Assembly (NCBI GenBank): GCA_934476085.1
Contig: CAKSNE010000002.1
Location: 123,398-187,397, forward strand
Source of the DNA: an uncultured Eubacteriales bacterium
GTDB lineage: Bacteria > Bacillota > Clostridia > Oscillospirales > Acutalibacteraceae
Length of the DNA: 64,000 nucleotides
Direction of reading: 5' to 3'
The notes beneath the pieces are model-generated. The model was not told the DNA's origin, ran no database searches, and saw nothing but the letters and a program-made list of their open reading frames with translations. Shown one piece after another: positions 52,897 to 61,881 of this stretch. How positions within the stretch are numbered: position 1 is the first letter of the stretch; every line of letters begins with the position of its first letter. The position numbers and the translations under genes are program-made.

Positions 52897-55302
52897 TTAA
52901 TTAACTTTTTCAATTTTTGCGAAGTTAGCCATAATCTTTTTAGTACCAACTGAATCAAAAGCAATTTCAAGCATAGTATCATTGCCCATTTTAGTAGTTT
53001 TCAATACCATACCTTCACCGAACACCTTATGCGAAACCTTATCACCAACCGCATAAGAAACTGACGAAGCACTACTTTTTGCCCCGCCGAAACTATCGGC
53101 ATTTCTGCCAAATGAAGTTCTGCCAAAAGCATTTTTATTTGCAAATCCGCCACGACCGCTGAAGCCGGACGAATAACCGCCTGTGCCGGAGCTTGCAAAA
53201 GATGAGCCTGTACTTTTAAACGGCGATTTTTCGCTTTCAAACTCAATGCAATCGCTTTTAATTTCATTAATAAAGCGAGACGGATTGTTTGCGGTAATAT
53301 TACCGAATAACATTCTTCTTCTGGCATTGGTTATATAAAGTTTTTTCTTAGCACGCGTAATGCCGACATAAGCGAGACGGCGTTCTTCTTCTAATTCTTC
53401 TGCGGGAGCGAACATTAAGCGACTGCCCGGGAAAATGCCTTCTTCCATACCAACCAAGAATACAATTGGAAATTCAAGACCTTTCGCCGAGTGTAGCGTC
53501 ATTAAAACAACTCTGTCGTTTGATTCATCGAGCGAATCAATATCGGTAATAAGTGCAACTTCTTGCAAATACTCATTTAATGACGGAGCTTCGTTTTCTT
53601 CTTCATAGTGCATAATTGCGGTAGCAAGTTCGTTTACATTTTCAACCCTGTCTTGTTCTTCGGGCCCTGCCGCTTTAAGTGCCATCATATAGCCGGATTT
53701 ATCAAGCACTTCTTCTAAAATTGCCGATGGCATAGAAGTTTGTGCTTTATCAATAATTTCGTCCATTTTATCGCAAAATTGTTTTAATTTTGCCGCAGAA
53801 CGAGATAATTTTTGATAATTTTCGGCGGTTTTAAAGATTTCATAAAGCGAAACGCCGTTTATAGCCGCAATTTCAGCCGCATTGTTTACAGTTGTCTCGC
53901 CGATACCGCGTTTTGGCTCATTAATAATTCTTTTAAGTCTTAAATCATCTTTAGGGTTTGCAATAAACTGCAAATAAGACAAAACATCTTTGATTTCTTT
54001 TCTATCATAGAACTTTAGTCCGCCAAAGACAGTATAAGGAATACCTGAACGAGCGAAAACACTCTCGATTGTGCTGGATTGAGCGTTCATTCTATACAAA
54101 ATTGCGTGGTCGCAAAACTTCATTCCGCTTGCAACATCATCAAGAATTTTATCGGCAACGAATTTAGCCTCGTCATTCTCGCTATTAGATGTATGTGCGA
54201 TAATCTTATCGCCTGTGCCGTTATCGGACCAAAGATTTTTGCCTTTTCTGCCTTTGTTGTTAGCGATAACCGAGTTTGCCGCATTCAAAATATTATTAGT
54301 CGAACGGTAATTCTGCTCAAGGCGAATGGTCATTGCATTTTGATACTGTTGTTCAAAGCTCAAAATATTTTCAATGGTTGCACCTCGAAATTTATAGATA
54401 GACTGGTCGTCATCACCCACAACGCAGATGTTTTTATATCTGTCGGAAAGCAATTTTACCAACATATATTGCGCATGGTTAGTATCTTGATACTCGTCAA
54501 CAACTATGTATTTAAAGCGTTCTTGATATTTTTCAAGCACATCTTCGTTTTGCTCAAAAAGTCTGACGGTGTTTACAATCATATCATCAAAATCCATTGC
54601 GTCATTTGATTGCAAGGTTTGTTGATACATTTTATAAACTTCGCCGATTTGCTTTTGACGAAAATCGCCGCCGGCATTATCTAAAAACTGTTCAGGAGTA
54701 ATCAGCGAATCTTTTGCTCTGCTTATTTCATTGCGAATAATTTTATGAGAAAGCAATTTATCATCAATGTTAAGGCGTTTTTGACACTCTTTTATAACTC
54801 TTACGGTATCGTTTGAATCATAAATCGTGTAGTTTGAAGTAAAGCCTAATCTGTCGCCGTTTATTCTCAAAATCTTACCGCAAATCGAGTGGAAAGTGCC
54901 TGCGTTAATTTGGTCGCCGCCATCAGCAATTCTTTTGCAAAGTCGCTCTTTTAACTCGTTTGCCGCCTTATTTGTAAATGTAATCGCAAGTATATTCCAA
55001 GGATTAGGTGCGTTTAATTTAAGCGATGGCAAATAAGGCACTTCGTCGGTTTTGCCGCTTAAATAATCGTTAATTTCGTTTATATCGTTTTCATCTAAAT
55101 AAGGCTCTGCCTCGTTTAAATAGGCGTTGCCGTATTTCATTAAATAAGCAATTCTGTTTACAAGCACAGTCGTTTTTCCCGAACCTGCACCCGCAAGCAC
55201 TAAAAGCGGTCCGTCAACATTGACAACCGCTTTAAACTGCTCATCATTCATTCTGGAAAATTCTTTTCTTATTAAATCTCGTTTTAATTTTACTAAATCC
55301 AA
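52897..55302 (-). CDS. pcrA: UvrD/PcrA-type DNA helicase
   Basis: Superfamily 1A helicase for replication and repair (801 residues). Walker A GAGSGKTT (38-45), motif II VDEYQDTN, GDDDQSIYKFRGA (motif III) and VVLMTLHSAKGLEFPIV (motif V) are intact. An insertion of about 45 residues (NAYLNEAEPYLDENDINEIN onward) sits between motifs I and Ia. The C-terminal tail has a Gly/Ser/Phe-rich stretch before a conserved DKVSHKVFGEG end. The start is uncertain: TTG 55302 has a distant AAAGG; ATG 55251 is an alternative. It lies 16 bp after the hydrolase gene. Confidence 0.92.
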   Translation of the reverse strand: MDLVKLKRDLIRKEFSRMNDEQFKAVVNVDGPLLVLAGAGSGKTTVLVNRIAYLMKYGNAYLNEAEPYLDENDINEINDYLSGKTDEVPYLPSLKLNAPNPWNILAITFTNKAANELKERLCKRIADGGDQINAGTFHSICGKILRINGDRLGFTSNYTIYDSNDTVRVIKECQKRLNIDDKLLSHKIIRNEISRAKDSLITPEQFLDNAGGDFRQKQIGEVYKMYQQTLQSNDAMDFDDMIVNTVRLFEQNEDVLEKYQERFKYIVVDEYQDTNHAQYMLVKLLSDRYKNICVVGDDDQSIYKFRGATIENILSFEQQYQNAMTIRLEQNYRSTNNILNAANSVIANNKGRKGKNLWSDNGTGDKIIAHTSNSENDEAKFVADKILDDVASGMKFCDHAILYRMNAQSSTIESVFARSGIPYTVFGGLKFYDRKEIKDVLSYLQFIANPKDDLRLKRIINEPKRGIGETTVNNAAEIAAINGVSLYEIFKTAENYQKLSRSAAKLKQFCDKMDEIIDKAQTSMPSAILEEVLDKSGYMMALKAAGPEEQDRVENVNELATAIMHYEEENEAPSLNEYLQEVALITDIDSLDESNDRVVLMTLHSAKGLEFPIVFLVGMEEGIFPGSRLMFAPAEELEEERRLAYVGITRAKKKLYITNARRRMLFGNITANNPSRFINEIKSDCIEFESEKSPFKSTGSSFASSGTGGYSSGFSGRGGFANKNAFGRTSFGRNADSFGGAKSSASSVSYAVGDKVSHKVFGEGMVLKTTKMGNDTMLEIAFDSVGTKKIMANFAKIEKVN

Positions 55303-55318
55303 TTTGTTATTTTGCCTT

Positions 55319-56092
55319 TCAAATAAATTTGTTATCTTTTAGCCAGTTTTCGCAAAGTGTAACCCATTGATGAACATGCGGCATATAATCAGCAGTGCCG
55401 AGACCGTGGTGTCCGTCAGGGAAAATATGCAACTCCATAGGCACATTTTCTTTATGACAACTTTCAGCCAACATTAAAACGTTTCTAACATCAACCGAAT
55501 TATCATTTAATGTATGCCAAGCGAAAATCGGAGGCATATTAGGATGAACTTGATGTTGAATTGAAAATTTATATTCAATCGCTGTATCGCCATCGGCGAA
55601 AACATTTCTGGTACCGCCGTTTGTATATTCAACCAACGATACAACAGGGTAACAAAGAATTGTTCCGACAACATCTGATGACAATTTGTCAATTTCATCG
55701 CCGTCGTTATTGCCGCTGTCGATGTAACAGCTTGTGCTAAGGGCTAAATGACCGCCCGCAGATGAGCCTGCAATAAGCACTTTATCAGGGTTGATTCCGA
55801 ATTTTTTAGCATTGTATTTTACAAACTTAACCGCTCTTCTAGCGTCAAGAACAGGGCAAGGATAACGATAAGGGTAACATCTGTAATTTAAAACAAAAAC
55901 CGAAAGCCCCATTTTGTTAAATGTTTCAGCATATTTTTCGTGTTCTGCCAAATTACAGTAAGCACCGCCAGGACAAACAATTATACAAGGGTTGTTTTCG
56001 CCCTTTAGTAAATATGTTTCAACAAAAGGCTCTTCTTGGTCTATATCAGTATTAAAAAGCGGAGTTTCGACAAAAATTTTATATTTTTCCAC
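55319..56092 (-). CDS. Alpha/beta hydrolase (esterase)
   Basis: A protein of 257 residues, hormone-sensitive-lipase-like. CPGGAYCNL is the oxyanion region, the nucleophile Ser is in AGSSAGG, and Asp and His of the triad are likely in DNSVDVRN and DGHHGLG. Family members include acetylxylan esterases; the substrate is unknown. There is no signal peptide, so it is cytosolic. The start is GTG at 56092 behind AAAGGAG. It is cotranscribed with pcrA. Confidence 0.85.
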   Translation of the reverse strand: MEKYKIFVETPLFNTDIDQEEPFVETYLLKGENNPCIIVCPGGAYCNLAEHEKYAETFNKMGLSVFVLNYRCYPYRYPCPVLDARRAVKFVKYNAKKFGINPDKVLIAGSSAGGHLALSTSCYIDSGNNDGDEIDKLSSDVVGTILCYPVVSLVEYTNGGTRNVFADGDTAIEYKFSIQHQVHPNMPPIFAWHTLNDNSVDVRNVLMLAESCHKENVPMELHIFPDGHHGLGTADYMPHVHQWVTLCENWLKDNKFI

Positions 56093-56104
56093 AAAAAATT
56101 CTCC

Positions 56105-56132
56105 TTTACAAAAATCGTTTAAATGATATAAT
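56105..56132 (+). promoter_or_regulatory. Promoter of the sugar isomerase-like gene
   Basis: TTTACA (56105-56110), 16 bp, TATAAT (56127-56132) with an extended TG. Confidence 0.7.
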
Positions 56133-56184
56133 GGTATTATACACTATTTTTTAATTTAAGTAAACAAATAAGGGGGAGTTTTTT

Positions 56185-56934
56185 ATGAAAAATTTTGCTT
56201 TACAACTTTATTCGGTAAAAGACGCACTTGAGAATGATTTTGACGGCACTTTAAAAGCCGTTGCTGATATGGGTTATGACGGAGTTGAGTTTTACGGCGG
56301 TTATTACGGCGGACTTTCAGGCGAACAATTGAAAGAAAAACTCGAATTTTACGGATTAGACGCAGTTTCAGCACATGTCGGTTTTGAAGATTTAGAAGAA
56401 AATCTTGATTATCATATTGATACTTTAACTAAAGCAGGTTGCAGAATGATAGTTTGTCCTTGGACAGAGCCTAAAACCGTAGAAGAAGCCGAAGACATTG
56501 CAAACAGACTTTTAAAAATCGCTGAAAAATGTATTATCGGCGGTATGGAATTTGGATATCATAATCACGCCCACGAGTTTATTAAACCTGACGGCGAAAA
56601 CACGCTTTATGATATTATGATGTCAATTTGTGATCCGCTTGTTTTAACAGAACTTGATTTAGGCTGGGTTGCAAAAGCAGGATTTTCACCTGAAGAATAT
56701 ATCAGAAAATACACAGGAAGAATAACTTATCTTCATTTAAAACAATTTTCATCAGCAGATGAAAGCGGAAAAATAACAACGCTTGAAAACGGCATTGTTG
56801 ATTTTGAAAAATGTATTAAAACCGCAAAACTTATGGGTTGCGAACATTTTATTGTTGAGCAGGATGAAATCAAAGAATCCGAACTTGCCGATGCAAAAGC
56901 CAATATAGAATACCTAAAATCATTAAAAATATAG
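56185..56934 (+). CDS. Sugar phosphate isomerase/epimerase-like TIM barrel
   Basis: A xylose isomerase-like TIM barrel (249 residues; AP endonuclease 2 superfamily). Metal-ligand motifs appear as FGYHNHAHEF, LTELDLGWV, YLHLKQF and FIVEQDE. Likely substrates are keto- or aldo-sugars or inositol derivatives; the exact one is not known. GGGGGAG precedes the ATG. It diverges from the hydrolase gene, and a shared sugar-degradation role is plausible but unproven. Confidence 0.85.
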   Translation: MKNFALQLYSVKDALENDFDGTLKAVADMGYDGVEFYGGYYGGLSGEQLKEKLEFYGLDAVSAHVGFEDLEENLDYHIDTLTKAGCRMIVCPWTEPKTVEEAEDIANRLLKIAEKCIIGGMEFGYHNHAHEFIKPDGENTLYDIMMSICDPLVLTELDLGWVAKAGFSPEEYIRKYTGRITYLHLKQFSSADESGKITTLENGIVDFEKCIKTAKLMGCEHFIVEQDEIKESELADAKANIEYLKSLKI

Positions 56935-56938
56935 AAAA

Positions 56939-57139
56939 TCAGTCTTTTATATATTTTAAAATATCTTGTACTTTACAATCTAAAATTGTGCATAAATCGT
57001 TTATTGTAACAGTTGTAATCGGTTTATTATGTTTAAGTCGGTCAAGCAAACTTCTGCTTAATCCGTAAGTGTTTACAAGTTTGTAAGTTGAAATATTTTT
57101 TTGCTTTATTGTATTGAAAAATGGTTCATATGTGATCAT
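56939..57139 (-). CDS. Mini XRE-type helix-turn-helix regulator
   Basis: A protein of 66 residues, a short Cro-like fold (ISTYKLVNTYGLSRSLLDRL, VTINDLCTILDCKVQDILKY). ATG 57139 follows GGGAGGG. Its gene diverges from the Ig-like secreted protein at 57259, and operator-like repeats fill the gap. It probably represses that gene and itself. The 3' end lies 4 bp from the convergent isomerase-like stop. Confidence 0.75.
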   Translation of the reverse strand: MITYEPFFNTIKQKNISTYKLVNTYGLSRSLLDRLKHNKPITTVTINDLCTILDCKVQDILKYIKD

Positions 57140-57166
57140 ATAAATCCCTCCCAATCCAATAATATT

Positions 57167-57237
57167 TTATGCTCTAAGTATTGACAATTGTCGATATATA
57201 GAGTATAATTATTATGCTCTATATTTGGAGTATAATA
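57167..57237. promoter_or_regulatory. Repeated half-sites in the divergent gap
   Basis: TTATGCTCTA occurs at 57167-57176 and 57212-57221; the inverted near-copy TAGAGTATAA is at 57199-57208. Together 57197-57223 form a 12-bp inverted repeat with one mismatch. GACAATTGTC (57183-57192) is a palindrome on the -35 box. These overlap the promoter and start region of the Ig-like gene. Confidence 0.6.
57181..57209 (+). promoter_or_regulatory. Consensus promoter of the Ig-like gene
   Basis: TTGACA (57181-57186), exactly 17 bp, TATAAT (57204-57209). It lies inside the repeated half-sites. Confidence 0.88.
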
Positions 57238-57258
57238 CAAAATAAGGGAGGAATATTT

Positions 57259-57954
57259 ATGAAAAAAATATTCTCGGTAATTATGACACTTGCCATTATT
57301 GCCAGTTTATGCTCAACTTTCTCGATAACAGCAAGTGCAAAATCCAGTATTAAACTTTCCGCATCATCTATTACACTTATTGTTGGTAAATCAAAAACAA
57401 TTAAGCTAAAAGGTATTTCTAAAAGTCAGACTAAAAAGGTAAAATGGTCAAGCAATAAAAAGCGTATTGCGGTTGTAAATAAAAAAGGAAAAATCACTGC
57501 AAAAAAAGCAGGAAAAACCGTTATAACTGCAAAATATAAAAACAAAAAATATAAATGCAAAGTAACAGTTGTAAAAAAATCCGGAAATACAACATCAAAT
57601 GTAAATAACACTACAAATAAGCCATCTATAAACAAACCGGATTTTAGGTTTTTGTATGCTCAATATTGTAATCCTGAAATTTCCAGAGTGGCACAGGACG
57701 GCAGTTATTTGACATTCGATTCCGATCCTTATGATATAGGCTATGAATACAGAAGCGAGTATGATGACTTATTTGATGTAAGTATTAAAAAAGTTAATAA
57801 TGCTTTAGGACTTTCTGAAGCAGTGTTTAATAAAATGGATTATACATCTGCTTCTATGGGCAGACAAACCTTATACTTTAATGATAAAGGTTTTTACATT
57901 ACTTGGACTTACAGCACTAAATACGGTCTTGAAGTTCAATATTATTTATTATAA
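57259..57954 (+). CDS. Secreted Big2 (Ig-like) domain protein
   Basis: A protein of 231 residues with a signal peptide (about 1-27, SITASAKS). A bacterial Ig-like Big2 domain (about 30-110, with WSSNKKRIAVVNKKGKITAK and GKTVITAKY) is followed by an Asn/Thr linker and an unrecognised C-terminal domain of about 95 residues. It is lysine-rich. ATG 57259 follows AGGGAGG; the in-frame ATG 57214 lies in the promoter. The function is unknown. It is probably under the control of the divergent mini-HTH gene. Confidence 0.8.
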   Translation: MKKIFSVIMTLAIIASLCSTFSITASAKSSIKLSASSITLIVGKSKTIKLKGISKSQTKKVKWSSNKKRIAVVNKKGKITAKKAGKTVITAKYKNKKYKCKVTVVKKSGNTTSNVNNTTNKPSINKPDFRFLYAQYCNPEISRVAQDGSYLTFDSDPYDIGYEYRSEYDDLFDVSIKKVNNALGLSEAVFNKMDYTSASMGRQTLYFNDKGFYITWTYSTKYGLEVQYYLL

Positions 57955-57965
57955 AAACAATGACA

Positions 57966-58006
57966 AAAAACTCGTCTTGAAATTTTTCAAGACGAGTTTT
58001 TATTTT
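57966..58006. terminator. Bidirectional terminator
   Basis: A perfect 17-bp stem (57966-57982 and 57985-58001) with T and A tracts. It ends both the Ig-like gene and minus-strand glnS. Confidence 0.9.
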
Positions 58007-58010
58007 TAAT

Positions 58011-59678
58011 TTAGTTTTTCTTTGCGAATGAGTCTTTTAATGCTACAACTCGGTTGATTAATACATTATCTTTTGTAGAATCTTTATCAATACAGAAGTA
58101 GCCTTGGCGCATAAACTGGAATGTTGTACCCACTTCAGCGTTTGCAACATCATCAGAGATTTTGCAACCATTTAATTCAACCAATGAATTTGGATTTAGA
58201 TACTCTGTGAAATCAACATCAGGGTTGCCAACAGGGTTTTCAGCAGTGAAAAGTCTGTCATACAATCTTACTGTCGCATCTTTGCAATGGTCGGCGCTTA
58301 CCCAATGGAGTGTGCCTTTAACCTTTCTGCCGTCAGGTGATTCTCCGCCGTAACTTTCAGGGTCATAAGTTACATGAACTGCGGTAACTTCGCCGCTTTC
58401 GTCTTTTTCACAAGATACATATTTAACAAAATAAGCACCTTTTAATCGTACCTCTTTTTCAGGGCAAAGACGGAAGTATTTTCTGTTTGGCGGGCATTCC
58501 ATAAAGTCTTCCTGTTCAATATAAATCTCTTTAGAGAAAGTAACTTTTTTAGTGCCAAGTTCAGGTTTTTCAGGGTTTACAGGCACTTCAATTTCTTCGG
58601 TTTTATTATCTTCATAGTTATCAATAATAACTTTAAGCGGTCTTAAAACAACCATTGAACGCTCTGCATTTTTATTCAAATTATCTCTTACGCAAGACTC
58701 TAAAAGAGAATAGTCTATAACTGAGTTTGCCTTTGAAACGCCGATTTTATCAACAAAATCACGAATTGCTTCGGCAGGATAACCTCTGCGACGCATACCC
58801 GACAAAGTAGCCATTCTAGGATCGTCCCAACCGCTGACAAGTCCTTCATTAACAAGTTTTAAGCAACGGCGTTTGCTTGTAATTGTATAGTTAAGATTCA
58901 TTCTTGCAAACTCAATCTGTCTAGGCGCTTCAGGCCAATTAAGCTCTTTTAAAGGCCAATCATAAAGAGGTCTGTGATCTTCAAATTCTAGTGTGCAAAG
59001 TGAAAATGTAACTTTTTCGGCTGCGTCAGAAAGCGGATGAGCAAAGTCATACATAGGATAAACGCACCATTTATCGCCTGTTCTATGGTGATGAGCGTGT
59101 AACACACGATAAATAATAGGGTCACGCATATTAAGGTTTGGCGATGCCATATCAATTTTAGCACGAAGAACTTTTTCACCGTCTTTAAACTCGCCGTCGG
59201 TCATACGCTGGAATAAATCAAGATTTTCTTCAACAGAACGATTGCGATAAGGGCTTTCTTTACCCGGGGTTTCATAAGTACCGCGGTACTCACGAATTTC
59301 ATCAGGAGTTAAATCACAAACATAAGCCTTGCCTTGTTTGATAAGTTCAACCGCACATTCATGGATTTTATCAAAATAATCAGAAGCATAATAAATGTTT
59401 TCAATTTTAAAACCGAGCCATTTAATATCTTCAATAATTGCGTCTACATACTCAACATCTTCTTTAACAGGGTTGGTATCATCTAAACGCAAATTGCAAA
59501 CTCCGCCATATTTTTCGGCAATACCAAAGTTAATGCAAATAGCTTTTGCGTGGCCAATATGCAAATAGCCGTTTGGCTCCGGCGGAAATCTGGTTTGAAC
59601 ACGGGAATAAACGCCGTCTTCTAAGTCTTTATTAATAAATTCCTCAATAAAATTTGAGGCAGTAACCATATTTTCCAT
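58011..59678 (-). CDS. glnS: Glutaminyl-tRNA synthetase
   Basis: Charges tRNA-Gln directly (555 residues). Class I motifs are PPEPNGYLHIGHAKAI (HIGH) and a degenerate KMSKS region near TITSKRRCLKLV, then GlnRS anticodon-binding domains. Many Gram-positives lack GlnRS and use a non-discriminating GluRS plus GatCAB, so this gene is informative about the tRNA-Gln pathway. It lies 18 bp after gltX and is cotranscribed. The start has AAAGGAG. Confidence 0.95.
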   Translation of the reverse strand: MENMVTASNFIEEFINKDLEDGVYSRVQTRFPPEPNGYLHIGHAKAICINFGIAEKYGGVCNLRLDDTNPVKEDVEYVDAIIEDIKWLGFKIENIYYASDYFDKIHECAVELIKQGKAYVCDLTPDEIREYRGTYETPGKESPYRNRSVEENLDLFQRMTDGEFKDGEKVLRAKIDMASPNLNMRDPIIYRVLHAHHHRTGDKWCVYPMYDFAHPLSDAAEKVTFSLCTLEFEDHRPLYDWPLKELNWPEAPRQIEFARMNLNYTITSKRRCLKLVNEGLVSGWDDPRMATLSGMRRRGYPAEAIRDFVDKIGVSKANSVIDYSLLESCVRDNLNKNAERSMVVLRPLKVIIDNYEDNKTEEIEVPVNPEKPELGTKKVTFSKEIYIEQEDFMECPPNRKYFRLCPEKEVRLKGAYFVKYVSCEKDESGEVTAVHVTYDPESYGGESPDGRKVKGTLHWVSADHCKDATVRLYDRLFTAENPVGNPDVDFTEYLNPNSLVELNGCKISDDVANAEVGTTFQFMRQGYFCIDKDSTKDNVLINRVVALKDSFAKKN

Positions 59679-59696
59679 AATTTCTCCTTTAAAAAA

Positions 59697-61343
59697 TTAT
59701 ATATTTTCTATTGCTTTTTCAATTCTTGAAACAGAACGCTCTTTGCCTAAAAGTTGCATTATTGTGCAAAGGTCAGGTGTGTTTTGTCTGCCTGTAACCG
59801 CAACACGAATAACTGTTGAAACATCGGCAACCGAGCCTTTATAATCATCAGGATTTTGCTTGTATGCTTTCATATCGGTTGTAAAGCCGAGTGGTTCGCA
59901 AATGCTCTTAACCTTGTCAAACCAAGCGGAATTATCATCATTTACATCATAAACTTTTAAGTATGATGACAAGATATTTTTAATGTCTTCGCTTGAAACC
60001 TTTTCAGGATAATCTTTAGTAGCAGTAAATAATTCATCATAAAAATATGAGCAATAATCCTTAGTTTCAGACCAAACAGCAAAGTCTTTTCTAGGCTTTT
60101 TGCCGCCACGACCGATTGCAAAAATGCTTTTAGCGTATTCCTTATCACGACTTAGTAATGAGAAATACTCTTTATCGTATTTTTCTGCCCATTCAAGCAA
60201 ATCATCAACAACTTTTTCAGCCGAGAACATTGAAATAGCATTTTTAGAAACATCATTTAATTTTGCTTCGTCAAAAAGTGAGCCTGCCGGATTCATCTTT
60301 TTATAAGAAAATTTAAAGTCATGAGCGTCAGCGGTTTTGTTTGCTCTGCGCCAATCCTCAAAATTAGAATTGAGAATTGTCATTAAGTATTCATAAATTG
60401 ACTCAACAGGATAGCCTGCTTCTTCATAGAATGTAAGTGCTGCCTGTGGGTCTTTTCTTTTTGAAAGTTTGCGTTTTGACTCGCCGTCCATAATCATAAG
60501 CGGTCCGATGTGCAAATATTTTGGCACTCTAAATTCAAGTGCTTTGAAAAGTTGAATATGGAAAGGCAATGATGATAACCATTCGTCACCGCGAACAACA
60601 TGAGTAGTACGCATAAAGTGGTCGTCAATAGCGTGAGCAAAATGATAAGTAGGAACGCCGTCACTTTTTAAAAGAACGTGGTCAATATCATTTTCGGTGA
60701 GCTCCAAATTGCCCTTAATTAAATCGGTAAATTTAATTTTATTTTCAATAGATCCTGTTGAGCGAAAACGAAGCACCCAAGGAACGCCGTTTTTAACGTT
60801 TTCTTCAATCTCGGCATAATCTCTGTCACGCCATTTTGCCCATTTGCCAAAGTAGCCGAAATTCGCTTTTTCAGCCTCTTGTTTTGCGTGAATTTCGTTT
60901 AATTCTTCTTCGGTGCAAAAGCAAGGATAAGCAAGTCCTTTTTCAACCAACTCTTTAGCAAAAACATGATAAATATCAACACGCTGTCGTTGTCGATAAG
61001 GGCCGTAATTACCGTTATCGCCGTCAATTACCGCACCCTCGTCAAATGTAACAGAGTAATGCTTTAATGAGTTAATAACAGTTTCAACAGCACCTGCAAC
61101 TGCACGCTTTTGGTCGGTATCTTCAATACGAAGAAATAAAACGCCGCCCGATTGATGAGCAATACGCTCGCTGGCAAGCACCTGAACAAAATTACCCAAG
61201 TGAACAAAACCGGTTGGACTTGGTGCCATTCTTGATACAACTGCACCTTCAGGTAAATCTCTCGGCGGATATTTTTCTTCTAATTCTTCCCTGGTGTATT
61301 TAACGCTCGGGAACAAAAGGTCTGCTAACTTTTTATAATCCAA
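59697..61343 (-). CDS. gltX: Glutamyl-tRNA synthetase
   Basis: Charges tRNA-Glu (548 residues). APSPTGFVHLGN (HIGH), RIEDTD and KLSKRKDP (KMSKS) are intact, with a C-terminal anticodon-binding domain. It is somewhat longer than the usual 480-500, the extra length lying mainly in the second half. The start is TTG at 61343 behind AAAGGAAG. Pairing with glnS suggests it is specific for tRNA-Glu, which cannot be read from sequence alone. Confidence 0.95.
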   Translation of the reverse strand: MDYKKLADLLFPSVKYTREELEEKYPPRDLPEGAVVSRMAPSPTGFVHLGNFVQVLASERIAHQSGGVLFLRIEDTDQKRAVAGAVETVINSLKHYSVTFDEGAVIDGDNGNYGPYRQRQRVDIYHVFAKELVEKGLAYPCFCTEEELNEIHAKQEAEKANFGYFGKWAKWRDRDYAEIEENVKNGVPWVLRFRSTGSIENKIKFTDLIKGNLELTENDIDHVLLKSDGVPTYHFAHAIDDHFMRTTHVVRGDEWLSSLPFHIQLFKALEFRVPKYLHIGPLMIMDGESKRKLSKRKDPQAALTFYEEAGYPVESIYEYLMTILNSNFEDWRRANKTADAHDFKFSYKKMNPAGSLFDEAKLNDVSKNAISMFSAEKVVDDLLEWAEKYDKEYFSLLSRDKEYAKSIFAIGRGGKKPRKDFAVWSETKDYCSYFYDELFTATKDYPEKVSSEDIKNILSSYLKVYDVNDDNSAWFDKVKSICEPLGFTTDMKAYKQNPDDYKGSVADVSTVIRVAVTGRQNTPDLCTIMQLLGKERSVSRIEKAIENI

Positions 61344-61487
61344 ATTAAACTTCCTTTCGCTTTTATGTTAGTAAATCTAATATATCTAATATATTATTAC
61401 AAATTTTTGAGTAAAAAACAATAGTTTTTTGAAAAATACTTTGAAAAAGTTTGAGTTTTTTAGCGTTTTACCGACTTTTTACCAACA
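61344..61487. other. Upstream region of gltX, no gene seen
   Basis: AT-rich, with tandem TCTAATATA words (about 61376-61397). No T-box consensus (AGGGTGG-ACCGCG type) and no clear promoter were found. Confidence 0.5.
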
Positions 61488-61520
61488 AAAAATGCTAGTT
61501 CTTTATGAACTAGCATTTTT
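61488..61520 (-). terminator. Terminator after methyltransferase remnant
   Basis: A 14-bp stem (61488-61501 and 61507-61520) with a T run on the minus strand, 4 bp after the remnant's stop. Confidence 0.8.
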
Positions 61521-61524
61521 AAGG

Positions 61525-61665
61525 TTATTTTTTAGCGACAAAAAACATTCTTGGCATTTTTAAAATTACATTGCCGTTTTTGCGTTCAGGGTAGTTTTGC
61601 TTGCACAAAACTTTTAATTCTGCTAAAAACTCTTGCTTTTCATCAATCGCACCTCTTGTTCGCAC
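61525..61665 (-). pseudogene. 3' remnant of a SAM-dependent methyltransferase gene
   Basis: The frame encodes 46 residues, RTRGAIDEKQEFLAELK onward, ending GNVILKMPRMFFVAKK and a stop. This matches the usual C-terminus of class I SAM-dependent methyltransferases with a PRMFFVA end. A TAA precedes the frame at 61666, and nothing resembling the SAM-binding core lies upstream. No ribosome site is seen. The gene has lost its 5' part, right at the edge of the probable island. Confidence 0.6.
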
Positions 61666-61709
61666 TTATAATATACCGTATATTCACAAATGTGTAAAGA
61701 TGATAATAA

Positions 61710-61745
61710 AAAAACCGTCAACTTGAATACAAGTTAACGGTTTTT
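61710..61745 (-). terminator. Terminator downstream of the RES-like gene
   Basis: A 16-bp stem (61710-61725 and 61730-61745) with one mismatch, then T-rich on the minus strand. It lies 136 bp after the RES-like stop; the bases between hold no gene. Confidence 0.75.
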
Positions 61746-61881
61746 CGTGGTACGGATGTTCATAACCAACCTAAAATTCATACTGAAAATCCGGCTGAAG
61801 ACTCACATATTCCTTCTGTACATTTGACTATAGTGCCTCTTTTCAATATTATGAAAATAAAAATGAACAACACAATGTGGA

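Noticed and set aside
61344..61480. T-box leader before gltX
   Set aside because: No AGGGTGG-type antiterminator sequence or terminator hairpin lies between the gene start and the remnant terminator.
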